This document shows, piece by piece, positions 1 through 8,234 of a DNA stretch of 12,426 nucleotides. The notes under the pieces are model-generated. The model was not told the origin of the DNA, made no database searches, and saw nothing but the letters and a program-made list of their open reading frames with translations. Within the stretch, counting starts at the first letter, position 1. The number at the start of each line of letters is the position of its first letter. The stretch is taken from contig JAGXIS010000037.1 of assembly GCA_024635465.1 (NCBI GenBank), positions 1 through 12,426 on the forward strand, given 5' to 3'. Both the position numbers and the translations under genes were made by a program. The DNA is from Bacteroidota bacterium (GTDB taxonomy: Bacteria; Bacteroidota; Rhodothermia; Balneolales; Balneolaceae).

Positions 1-1508
<1,508 letters not shown>

Positions 1509-1514
1509 ACGATC

Positions 1515-1548
1515 ACTTTGTCATTATTATCTGATAATGTGAATGGTG
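1515..1548 (+). terminator. Weak stem-loop after ligA
   Basis: CATTATT (1522-1528) can pair with GATAATG (1533-1539) over a 4-nt loop, with one G-T pair. The flanks CAC (1515) and GTG (1546) can extend it imperfectly. It begins within 20 nt of the ligA stop codon, so it may act as a transcript end. No T-run follows, so intrinsic termination is uncertain. Confidence 0.25.
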
Positions 1549-1709
1549 TCAGAATTAAGAGTATATTTGTTGAATCGGTACAATTGGTTCGTTTTCCCAA
1601 ATTTTGCAGATGATTCAATCCTTTGTCCAAAAATCTTGAATGCATTTACGACACATGATTGACATGAAATTGAGTCTAATTACCTGTTTTTAATTAATAT
1701 ATATCCGCT

Positions 1710-4070
1710 ATGAGTATCCTTAACAAACTTGGTTTAGGGCGCAAAAAAAAGAAGGAAACTGTACCTGCCATCGGTTTGAATAAGCATAAAAGTGATCAGC
1801 AGTCTGTCTTTGAGGATAAAAAAAGCTACCTGAGAGGAGGAGTATTGTTAATTTTTCTCTTTCTCGTACTTTTTACATTACCTCAAACAACATTCAAACA
1901 AGTTGAAAATTATATTGTCGGAGAGCCATGGAGAGCAGACGATCTAACAGCTCCATTTACATTTGCCATTAAAAAAACCGCTGCAGAGTTAGAGGAAGAG
2001 AGGCAAACAATAAGGTTACAAACAGCCCCTATCTTCCACAGAGATAATAATGAAACCATTTTAATCGAAGCCCGGCTCGATTCAGTTTTCAGGGACATTC
2101 AACCGGTTCTTGACAGTTATTTACAATGGCAACAATCTAAAGCCTCAGAAAACACCTCCTCTCCCAATGACAGTCTCCGATATTTGCAGGATAGAAGTTT
2201 TGTCAATGTTGAACTTGATGATACATCCTGGAATCTGATACTTAAAAATTATCTTACCAATCAATTGAATAACCAACCGGAGCAACGTTTTGCAATCTAT
2301 CAGATTAGATCTCAACTAGAAGAGATTACCACCCAATTATTATCCGATGGGATCATAAACATATCAAAAGATAGGATTGATCAGAACGAAATTACTATTC
2401 GGAATTTGCGTGAACTTACCGAAAGAACCACTCGTCTGATAAATGTAAGAGATCTGGAAGAAGCACGTGACTATACGCAACTTCAGCTTAATAGAGTGTT
2501 CATCCCCGATTATGCGAGCACAGCTTTACAAATATACAGTCAGGTCATCCAACCTAATCTGGTATTTAGTGAGGCTGATACTGAATCACTCCATCAGGAG
2601 AATTTGAGTACGATCTCTTTAACCAGAGGAGCTGTTGATCAAGGAGAAATAATTATTAGAAGGGGTGATATTGTAACTCCCAATATTGATATCAGGCTTC
2701 AGAGTTTGGCAGATGCCCGTTCACTCACGGCTACAGAAATGGAACGTTGGGTTCGCTTTTTAGGGGAAACAATTGTGATTGTGATCGCTACGTTGATGTT
2801 CTTCTTTTATCTCTATCTCTATAGAAAGAGAATTTTTGACCGACCCTCCATGTTTCTTCTGGTGTTTCTTGTTCTCGCACTCGTAACGGTAGCCAGTGCT
2901 TTGATTTACCCAATTGAAAATGTACGCAGTTATGTCATACCGGTAGCAATAGCTCCAATCATTCTAACAATTATTTTTGATTCCAGGGTCGGGTTGATGG
3001 CAACAATCACTTTGGCAATCATAACCGGAATAATTCACGATCACAATTTTGAATATATGGTTGCTACAACCGCAGCCTGTAGTCTCGGTGTATTTTCAGT
3101 GCGCGACATTAAAAAACGATCACAATTCTTCTTCATAACACCCGGAATTGTCTTTATTACCTACGGATTTGTCATCTTTGGATTTGCCATATCAAGCTTT
3201 TCAGGCTTAGATAACTTTATGGACGACATGTCTTTTGTCGCTGTAAATTCTGTATTTATACTCTTTACATACCCTCTGATTCTACTTTTTGAAAAGCTGT
3301 TCAAGTTAACGACGGATTTTACTCTTCTAGAGTTATCAGATACAAATCTACCCCTTATGAAAGAATTGATGAGCAAAGCTCCCGGTTCATTTCATCATAG
3401 CCTTCAGGTGGCCAATCTTGCTGAATCAGCCGCGTCTGATATAGGAGCGAATGCACTGTTGTGTCGTGTAGGAGCAATGTATCACGATATTGGAAAAATG
3501 GTAAAGCCTGATTACTTCATTGAAAATCAGGTTAAAGGAAATGAGCATGATAAATTAAAACCCAGAATGAGTGCTTTGGTTATTAAAGCTCATGTCAGTG
3601 AGGGAGTTAAAATTGCCAATGAATACAATTTGCCGAATATTATTATCGATTTTATTTCAACTCATCACGGCACCTCTCTTATTCGCTATTTTCATGGAAA
3701 AGCGATGGAGGATACTGAAAATATTCAAGAAGAAGATTTTAGATATGATGGCCCTATTCCATATACCAAGGAACAGGGAATATTGATGTTAGCTGATGGA
3801 GTGGAAGCCTCTTGTCGATCCATGAAAGACACAACCTACAGTAAACTTGAAAATCAAATCAATCGGATTATTGATAGTAATGTTGCGGATGGCCAGCTGA
3901 GTAATTGTCCATTAACTTTTCAGCAAATTCAGATTATTAAAGAGTCCTTTTTAAGAATTCTTAAGGGTGTTTATCATAGTAGAATTGAATATCCGGAAGA
4001 AGCAAAAACGGAAGGACAAGGAAAAAAGAAGGTTGAGCAAAAAAATGAATCTGATGAAGAGAATGAATAG
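1710..4070 (+). CDS. 7TM-HD family cyclic-di-AMP phosphodiesterase (PgpH type)
   Basis: This is a membrane phosphodiesterase of the PgpH family, whose characterised members hydrolyse c-di-AMP to pApA and so influence osmolyte and cell-wall homeostasis. The 786-residue protein has a basic cytoplasmic N-terminus, one membrane segment (about 42-59), and a large extracytoplasmic 7TMR-HDED domain (about 70-340). A cluster of hydrophobic helices follows (about 350-530), then a cytoplasmic HD domain. The HD metal ligands are visible as H563, H592-D593 (YHDIGK), H628, H652-H653 (STHHG) and D696 (LADG); this spacing matches PgpH as I recall it. The C-terminal tail is very charged (KKKVEQKNESDEENE). 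The ATG at 1710 is the first in-frame start before the basic segment. A perfect TTGACA (1659-1664) lies upstream, but its -10 partner is poor. Its stop codon is 2 nt from xerD, so the two are almost certainly cotranscribed. The c-di-AMP substrate is inferred from the family. Confidence 0.92.
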   Translation: MSILNKLGLGRKKKKETVPAIGLNKHKSDQQSVFEDKKSYLRGGVLLIFLFLVLFTLPQTTFKQVENYIVGEPWRADDLTAPFTFAIKKTAAELEEERQTIRLQTAPIFHRDNNETILIEARLDSVFRDIQPVLDSYLQWQQSKASENTSSPNDSLRYLQDRSFVNVELDDTSWNLILKNYLTNQLNNQPEQRFAIYQIRSQLEEITTQLLSDGIINISKDRIDQNEITIRNLRELTERTTRLINVRDLEEARDYTQLQLNRVFIPDYASTALQIYSQVIQPNLVFSEADTESLHQENLSTISLTRGAVDQGEIIIRRGDIVTPNIDIRLQSLADARSLTATEMERWVRFLGETIVIVIATLMFFFYLYLYRKRIFDRPSMFLLVFLVLALVTVASALIYPIENVRSYVIPVAIAPIILTIIFDSRVGLMATITLAIITGIIHDHNFEYMVATTAACSLGVFSVRDIKKRSQFFFITPGIVFITYGFVIFGFAISSFSGLDNFMDDMSFVAVNSVFILFTYPLILLFEKLFKLTTDFTLLELSDTNLPLMKELMSKAPGSFHHSLQVANLAESAASDIGANALLCRVGAMYHDIGKMVKPDYFIENQVKGNEHDKLKPRMSALVIKAHVSEGVKIANEYNLPNIIIDFISTHHGTSLIRYFHGKAMEDTENIQEEDFRYDGPIPYTKEQGILMLADGVEASCRSMKDTTYSKLENQINRIIDSNVADGQLSNCPLTFQQIQIIKESFLRILKGVYHSRIEYPEEAKTEGQGKKKVEQKNESDEENE

Positions 4071-4072
4071 AT

Positions 4073-4984
4073 ATGTCAGATTTTGAATCTGCATTGAAAC
4101 AGTATCTGAGATTTGTGAAAGTAGAAAAAGGACTGGCGGAAAATTCAGTCCTTTCCTATAAGAATGATCTAGACCGATATCTGCGGTTTATCTCCAATGA
4201 CTTGAAAATCAATCAACTTGGTGGGATCACTGTTGCTCATATCGAAAATTTTCTAATGGAACTTCTTTCAATGGAGCTTTCCATAAGTACCGTAGCCAGA
4301 AATATCTCCAGTATCCGAAGTTTTCATGAATTTGTTGTAGTTGAAAAATTGGCAGATGCAAATCCTGCCGAACTGGTTGAACTCCCCAAAAAAGCCAAAA
4401 AACTGCCGGAAGTACTCACTGCTGTTGAAGTGGAACAGATAATTGATTCTGCTGATAGAACTATTTCAGTGGGAGTACGAGACGCTGCAATTTTGGAAAC
4501 ATTGTATGCAAGTGGGATGAGGGTTAGTGAACTTACAGATCTTGAAATGGATGACCTCTATTTTGAAATCGGATTTATTAAAGTGATCGGTAAAGGAAAT
4601 AAAGAGCGTCTGGTTCCTATGGGAGAATTGGCGCAAAAAGCCGTCGAACATTATGTTGAAAATGCCAGAACTGATTTTTTAAACAGTAAAAAACCTGAAA
4701 AAAGTAAAAATCGGGTTTTTATTAATCAGAGAGGAGGTCCGCTTTCCAGAATGAGTATATGGAACATTGTAAATAAATATGCCGAAAAAGCCGGGATCAA
4801 AAAAAATGTATACCCCCACATCTTTCGTCATTCGTTTGCCACTCACCTCTTGGAAGGAGGAGCGGATCTCAGAGCTGTACAAGAGATGCTTGGGCACTCT
4901 TCGATTATTACTACCGAGATCTATACCCATGTAGATCGCAGCCTGCTGCATCAAATACATAAAGAGTTCCATCCACGAGCCTGA
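4073..4984 (+). CDS. xerD: Site-specific tyrosine recombinase XerD
   Basis: XerD acts with XerC at dif to resolve chromosome dimers before division, under FtsK control. The 303-residue protein has an N-terminal SAM-like core-binding domain (about 5-90) and a C-terminal catalytic domain. All catalytic residues are present: R150 (ASGMRVSEL), K174 (GKGNKERLVP), H249 and R252 (HIFRHSFATH), H275 (LGHSS) and the nucleophile Y284 (IYTHV). Length and the HPRA C-terminus are typical of XerD rather than an integrase. The start lies 2 nt after the upstream phosphodiesterase stop, so expression is probably by read-through or translational coupling. No attachment site, cargo or second recombinase is nearby, which argues for the housekeeping role. 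XerC versus XerD cannot be settled absolutely without the rest of the genome. Confidence 0.93.
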   Translation: MSDFESALKQYLRFVKVEKGLAENSVLSYKNDLDRYLRFISNDLKINQLGGITVAHIENFLMELLSMELSISTVARNISSIRSFHEFVVVEKLADANPAELVELPKKAKKLPEVLTAVEVEQIIDSADRTISVGVRDAAILETLYASGMRVSELTDLEMDDLYFEIGFIKVIGKGNKERLVPMGELAQKAVEHYVENARTDFLNSKKPEKSKNRVFINQRGGPLSRMSIWNIVNKYAEKAGIKKNVYPHIFRHSFATHLLEGGADLRAVQEMLGHSSIITTEIYTHVDRSLLHQIHKEFHPRA

Positions 4985-5085
4985 TCTGTAAAATTGTATG
5001 AGGTGGTTAAATTTGCGGGATATCAAATCCAAAAAAAGGTACATGCCAAATTTTAATTAATTGTAAATAACTGAAAATTTTTATT

Positions 5086-5091
5086 TATAAT
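5086..5091 (+). promoter_or_regulatory. Putative -10 box upstream of aquaglyceroporin gene
   Basis: A perfect TATAAT lies 38 nt before the aquaglyceroporin start, in an AT-rich leader. The best -35-like hexamer is TTGTAA at 5061-5066, at a long 19-nt spacing. Chance occurrence in AT-rich DNA is quite possible. It would separate this gene from the upstream xerD unit. Confidence 0.3.
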
Positions 5092-5117
5092 AGTTCAATT
5101 TAGAAATTTAACTTAAC

Positions 5118-5123
5118 AGGAGA
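5118..5123 (+). promoter_or_regulatory. Shine-Dalgarno site AGGAGA
   Basis: AGGAGA ends 5 nt before the ATG at 5129 and fixes that start. It stands out because most other genes in this window have AT-rich leaders without a clear Shine-Dalgarno sequence. Confidence 0.6.
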
Positions 5124-5128
5124 ACCTC

Positions 5129-5893
5129 ATGTCACCATATATAGCTGAAATTATTGGAACAGCAATACTGATGCTGTTCGGTTCCGGTGTTGTCGCCAAT
5201 GTCGTACTTAATAAAACGAAAGGAAACAGTAGTGGTTGGATTGTTATTACCTGGGGTTGGGCAATGGGTGTTTTTATTGCCGTTTTTACCGTGGGTCAAT
5301 TTAGTGGGGCTCATATTAATCCTGCTGTAACATTAGGGCTTGCCACGGCCGGACTCTTTGATTGGGGTTTGGTTGTCCCGTACATACTTGCACAAATACT
5401 TGGGGCATTTATCGGTTCCTCACTCGTCTGGCTGGCCTACAAAGATCATTTTGAAGCTACGGAAGATGGTCCCACTAAATTGGCAGTTTTTTCGACCGGA
5501 CCTGAAATTCGTAACTACAGCTCCAATTTTATCACAGAGGTGATTGGTACTTTTATACTTATTCTGGGAGTTCTTTATTTACCGTTACCCGGTTTTATGA
5601 GTGTGGATGGTGAGCTTCTGACATCGATTGTACTGAATGGTGAGGAGGTTGGTTTTGGCCTTGGAGCACTCTCTGCCCTACCTGTTGGGTTATTGGTTTT
5701 AGGAATTGGTCTTGCATTGGGTGGTCCTACCGGTTATGCCATTAATCCTGCCAGGGATCTGGGACCTAGAATTGCCCATGCCATACTCCCTTTCTCAAAC
5801 AAGGGCAGCAGTGATTGGGCTTACTCATGGGTCCCCATTGTAGCACCCATGGTAGGAGCACTGCTTGCGGCAGCTCTTTATTTGATTCTTTGA
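5129..5893 (+). CDS. MIP family channel, GlpF-like aquaglyceroporin
   Basis: This is an inner-membrane channel of the major intrinsic protein family, passing water and/or small uncharged solutes such as glycerol. The 254-residue protein has six membrane segments and two half-helices carrying the NPA signatures: SGAHINPAVT (N64-P65-A66) and GYAINPARDLGPR (N206-P207-A208). By spacing from the NPA motifs, the selectivity-filter positions of E. coli GlpF (W48, G191, F200, R206) correspond to W44, G194, Y203 and R209. The aspartate after the arginine (D210) is a hallmark of glycerol facilitators rather than water-specific AqpZ. Y203 in place of Phe is a modest deviation. No glpK or glpD is adjacent, so glycerol use is not supported by context, and osmotic function is equally possible. 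The 3' end overlaps the converging minus-strand gene by 16 nt. Confidence 0.93.
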   Translation: MSPYIAEIIGTAILMLFGSGVVANVVLNKTKGNSSGWIVITWGWAMGVFIAVFTVGQFSGAHINPAVTLGLATAGLFDWGLVVPYILAQILGAFIGSSLVWLAYKDHFEATEDGPTKLAVFSTGPEIRNYSSNFITEVIGTFILILGVLYLPLPGFMSVDGELLTSIVLNGEEVGFGLGALSALPVGLLVLGIGLALGGPTGYAINPARDLGPRIAHAILPFSNKGSSDWAYSWVPIVAPMVGALLAAALYLIL

Positions 5894-6702
5894 TCGAACG
5901 GCGTTTTTAGCATCCCCTTTACGGTCTGATCTTCCTCCTGGTCAAGTTGATCAAGTCCCAAACGAATCGACTCCGGTTTGGGATTCAGACGAAATGTGCG
6001 TGCGAGTCGATCCCAAAATGAAAATAGAGAACTGTAATTAGAATCTGTTTCAGGCTGCCACCTCGAATGGTGAACCCGGTGCATATTAGGCGTCACAATC
6101 ACAGTTCTGAGGATTCGATCGTACTTTTCGGATAGTCCTACATTTGCGTGGTGAAACATCACTACGGCAAGCATTCCCATCTCATAAAGAACGATCTCCC
6201 AAAGATAAACTCCAAAAAATACGATGATAAAAATCCGAAGAATCGACGAAAAAAAGATCTCACCGATGTGGAAACGGCCGGCTGTCGTTACATCCATCTT
6301 GTTATCGGAATGGTGAACACTGTGAAATCTCCAGAAGAAGGGGATTTCATGGTTCATCCTATGCCAGGCATAGAGCCATAAATCCAACAGAAGTATTACA
6401 CCTATTGCATGGGCCCATACCGGAAGCCCGGCAGCATCCTGAAACCAATGCATCAATCCGAAACGATTCTCATCTGCCCATACAGTAGCTGCAAACCAAA
6501 GACCTGCAAATAGAACACTGACCATCAATCCATTGATTCCAGCAATGATCAAGTTTCGAAATGCATGCTTCCCCCTGCTCTTAACTGAGCCGGTAAAATA
6601 TTCGTAAAAAGGATGTAATGACTCCCACATAATAAGGAGAATCAAGACTGTGATGAGAACAATGGTCTGAGTCTCCTCTAAAGATTCTAATATCGATTCC
6701 AT
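5878..6702 (-). CDS. Fatty acid hydroxylase / sterol desaturase family membrane protein
   Basis: This is a di-iron integral membrane oxygenase of the fatty acid hydroxylase superfamily, whose members hydroxylate or desaturate lipids, sterols or carotenoids. In the 274-residue protein, hydrophobic segments lie at about 14-30, 50-75, 97-112 and 150-182. The conserved histidine clusters are present and ordered: HRMNH (H114, H118), HSVHH (H127, H130, H131), HH before ANVG (H184-H185) and HRVHH (H208, H211, H212). These are the expected metal ligands on the cytoplasmic side. The substrate cannot be read from the sequence. The start at 6702 precedes a short acidic N-terminus and then the first membrane helix. 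It is 43 nt downstream of a small gene on the same strand, so the two may share a transcript. The reaction needs O2, which fits an aerobic or facultative lifestyle. Confidence 0.88.
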   Translation of the reverse strand: MESILESLEETQTIVLITVLILLIMWESLHPFYEYFTGSVKSRGKHAFRNLIIAGINGLMVSVLFAGLWFAATVWADENRFGLMHWFQDAAGLPVWAHAIGVILLLDLWLYAWHRMNHEIPFFWRFHSVHHSDNKMDVTTAGRFHIGEIFFSSILRIFIIVFFGVYLWEIVLYEMGMLAVVMFHHANVGLSEKYDRILRTVIVTPNMHRVHHSRWQPETDSNYSSLFSFWDRLARTFRLNPKPESIRLGLDQLDQEEDQTVKGMLKTPFDQRIK

Positions 6703-6745
6703 ACCGCTATTTTATGATGACATATACTTCTAAAATACTCAATTT

Positions 6746-7033
6746 TTATGAGAAAAAGAGCTCTTCATCTACTTCCTGAACCAGATTCCACGTAAGAGGG
6801 CCCGTATCAAACACGAGATGAAAGTATCTCTGTTCCGCGCTCTTTACGACAAAGTGATAATGAAATGCCTTTCCAACTCGTTCCCGATGCACCTGTCTGA
6901 TCTCTGCAATCCGGTGCTTCTCTCCTTGCCGCGTCTCGAACCGATAGGGGGTAATATGATGCGGTATTTCAGGATGCTGAAAGCCACGTATCACGTTAAG
7001 TACATTAATGGGTTGAAACGATCTCTTTTCCAC
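6746..7033 (-). CDS. Small hypothetical protein (95 aa)
   Basis: I do not recognise a named family. The 95-residue product is soluble-looking, with no signal peptide or membrane segment. It is rich in His, Arg, Glu and aromatic residues, notably a central REIR-like basic stretch (RIAEIRQVHRERVG, about 42-55). A beta-rich C-terminal half follows (YHFVVKSAEQRYFHLVFDTG, then LTWNLVQEVDEELFF), looking like an antiparallel sheet and ending in an acidic tail. Codon use and reading frame look genuine, and the complementary plus-strand frame gives a less protein-like product. It sits 43 nt upstream of the membrane hydroxylase gene on the same strand and may be cotranscribed with it. It could be a small ligand- or protein-binding module, but no function is claimed. 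Confidence 0.7.
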   Translation of the reverse strand: MEKRSFQPINVLNVIRGFQHPEIPHHITPYRFETRQGEKHRIAEIRQVHRERVGKAFHYHFVVKSAEQRYFHLVFDTGPLTWNLVQEVDEELFFS

Positions 7034-7093
7034 TGCTCTGAATGATTTGTCTTATTAAATAATGATCCCTTTTTGCATAACGAGGGCATCACA

Positions 7094-7150
7094 CAAAAAT
7101 AGTTTACACATACTTTATACATATATCAAGCATGTGAGAAAACTATTTTG
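7094..7150. repeat. Imperfect inverted repeat between two minus-strand genes
   Basis: The left arm (7094-7111, core CAAAAATAGTTT) is the imperfect reverse complement of the right arm (7132-7150, core AAACTATTTTG), around a spacer of about 20 nt. It lies in the 229-bp gap between the SRAP gene and the 95-residue gene, both read leftward. It is therefore downstream of one and about 60-115 nt upstream of the other's start. It could be a terminator stem or an operator. The rest of this gap shows nothing else I can support. Confidence 0.4.
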
Positions 7151-7262
7151 ATTTTATGCGGGAATCCGATGGGAATCGATCTGAATCGAGTAGATCTGTA
7201 TTGATGGTTTAATGCTCTACAAAATGGAGCAGCTTGGTGAGCAGTGGCTTTCGAGCCCAGGT

Positions 7263-7946
7263 TCAGCTAAACAGATCCTGATAGGGTTCAATCAGCCGGG
7301 GACCTGAATTACGTACATTATTCACATCCGTGCCAACTCTGTAAAGTGTTATAGCATCATCCGGCCAAGGTCTGAGAAGATCTTTGAGAGCGGATAGGTC
7401 ACTGTTGCCGGGGTCCAGCCAAAAATCAAACTCTTCCGGAAGCAGCATTGCAGGCATTCGATCGTGAAGGTCCTCCATCGGCTTATTTGCAGATGTGGTG
7501 ATAATGGAAAAACTATTGATCAACTCCCCGTCATCGCCCTTCCACAGCTCATAGAGTCCTGCAAAGTTCATCAGACGGCGATCCGGAGTCGTGATATAGT
7601 GTGGAATTTTGCCGGTGGAACCCTTTTTCCACTCATAAAATCCATTCGCAGGCACTATACAGCGCCTGGAGGTGAATGGCTTACTAAAAGAACGTTTCTT
7701 ATCCAGAGTTTCTGAACGTGCATTGATCATACTGTAACCGGTATTTGGACTTTTTGCCCAAAAAGGGACAAGCCCCCACCGACTCATCGACACCGTCCGT
7801 TCTTTCCCCATCTCCGTCACAATAGGCATATGAGTTGATGGAGCCACATTATAGTTGGGCTCCGCACGGAACAGCCCGTCTGGAACCGCTCCATATTTTT
7901 TCACCAACTCCTCAACCGCTGCACTTAGTACGTATCGTCCACACAT
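7263..7946 (-). CDS. SRAP domain abasic-site protein (YedK/HMCES family)
   Basis: SOS-response-associated peptidase family proteins form a covalent thiazolidine link, through the N-terminal cysteine, with abasic sites in single-stranded DNA, shielding them at stalled forks. The 227-residue protein covers one complete SRAP domain. Visible active-site features are MCGRY with Cys2 (free after Met removal), NYNVAP (31-36), RWGLVPFWAK (56-65), N75 in INARSET, E105 in GFYEW and H161 in LHDRMP. These match the catalytic Cys, Asn, Glu and His of E. coli YedK. The start at 7946 is forced, because Cys must be residue 2. Its leader runs directly into heptamer repeats, with no clear Shine-Dalgarno site. 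I see no LexA-type box. It is divergent from xseA, another single-strand DNA maintenance gene. Confidence 0.95.
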   Translation of the reverse strand: MCGRYVLSAAVEELVKKYGAVPDGLFRAEPNYNVAPSTHMPIVTEMGKERTVSMSRWGLVPFWAKSPNTGYSMINARSETLDKKRSFSKPFTSRRCIVPANGFYEWKKGSTGKIPHYITTPDRRLMNFAGLYELWKGDDGELINSFSIITTSANKPMEDLHDRMPAMLLPEEFDFWLDPGNSDLSALKDLLRPWPDDAITLYRVGTDVNNVRNSGPRLIEPYQDLFS

Positions 7947-7952
7947 AAAGTT

Positions 7953-7971
7953 AAAAGTGAAAAGTGAAAAG
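7953..7971. repeat. AAAAGTG heptamer tandem repeat (2.7 copies)
   Basis: AAAAGTG occurs twice plus AAAAG, ending 6 nt from the SRAP start codon region. The reverse complement is CTTTTCAC-type, so on the SRAP coding strand it reads as TTTTCAC units, the same unit as the six-copy array before xseA. The 19 bp form an inverted copy of part of that array. Confidence 0.9.
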
Positions 7972-7972
7972 A

Positions 7973-8014
7973 CTATCAGCTATCAGCTATCAGCTATCAG
8001 CTATCAGCTATCAG
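7973..8014. repeat. CTATCAG heptamer tandem array (6 perfect copies)
   Basis: Six uninterrupted copies of CTATCAG occupy 42 bp in the SRAP-xseA gap. The unit is unrelated in sequence to the TTTTCAC array in the same gap but has the same 7-bp period and the same copy number. No reading frame through it looks like a gene. Such perfect arrays are expected to vary in copy number by slippage. Confidence 0.95.
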
Positions 8015-8119
8015 AAAGTAACATATTGAGGCGTAGCGAAAAATTCAATCCCCCCTGACATCCAACTTCTGTACTCCTCCCTTCTCTACCAAGCCTCACT
8101 GTAGTTGAGCCTTCTGCTT

Positions 8120-8135
8120 TCCCGAGGGATCGGGA
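8120..8135. repeat. Perfect 6-bp hairpin TCCCGA-GGGA-TCGGGA
   Basis: A GC-rich stem (8120-8125 with 8130-8135) closes a GGGA loop, which fits the stable GNRA tetraloop rule in RNA. It sits in the middle of the repeat-bounded region between SRAP and xseA. No T-run follows on either strand, so it is not a typical terminator. It may be the structured core of a small repeated noncoding element. Confidence 0.5.
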
Positions 8136-8169
8136 TTTCCGCTTCGCTTCAATCTGCGTTCTGCCTGCC

Positions 8170-8211
8170 TTTTCACTTTTCACTTTTCACTTTTCACTTT
8201 TCACTTTTCAC
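8170..8211. repeat. TTTTCAC heptamer tandem array (6 perfect copies)
   Basis: Six uninterrupted copies of TTTTCAC cover 42 bp and end 23 nt before the xseA start codon, so they fall in the xseA leader or promoter. A partial inverted copy lies on the far side of the gap at 7953-7971. Copy-number change here would alter promoter or leader spacing for xseA. Confidence 0.95.
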
Positions 8212-8234
8212 TTCTAAAATGTATTTTCCAAACC

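Noticed and set aside
1659..1687. Promoter of the 7TM-HD gene (TTGACA at 1659-1664)
   Set aside because: The -35-like hexamer is perfect, but the best -10 at usable spacing (TACCTG, 16 nt) is poor, so it is mentioned with the gene but not listed as a promoter.
4073..4984. Phage or integron integrase
   Set aside because: Length, the HPRA C-terminus and the housekeeping neighbourhood fit XerD. No attachment repeats, cassette sites or phage genes are nearby.
6818..7045. Plus-strand 75-codon frame opposite the 95-residue gene
   Set aside because: The minus-strand product has better amino-acid composition and structure pattern, and lies in line with its same-strand neighbours.
7200..7262. tRNA-like stretch (GGAGCAGCTTGGTGAGCA resembling a D-arm, then TTCGAGCCC resembling a T-loop)
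   Set aside because: No acceptor stem, no proper anticodon stem-loop and wrong spacing between the two elements. At most a chance or decayed tRNA-like sequence; GGCT-TTCG-AGCC is only a 4-bp hairpin.
7855..8058. Plus-strand open frame through the CTATCAG array
   Set aside because: It begins inside the opposite-strand SRAP gene and encodes mostly repeat translation (YQLSAIS units).
7973..8211. CRISPR array
   Set aside because: The repeats are contiguous 7-mers without spacers, and there are no cas genes in the window.
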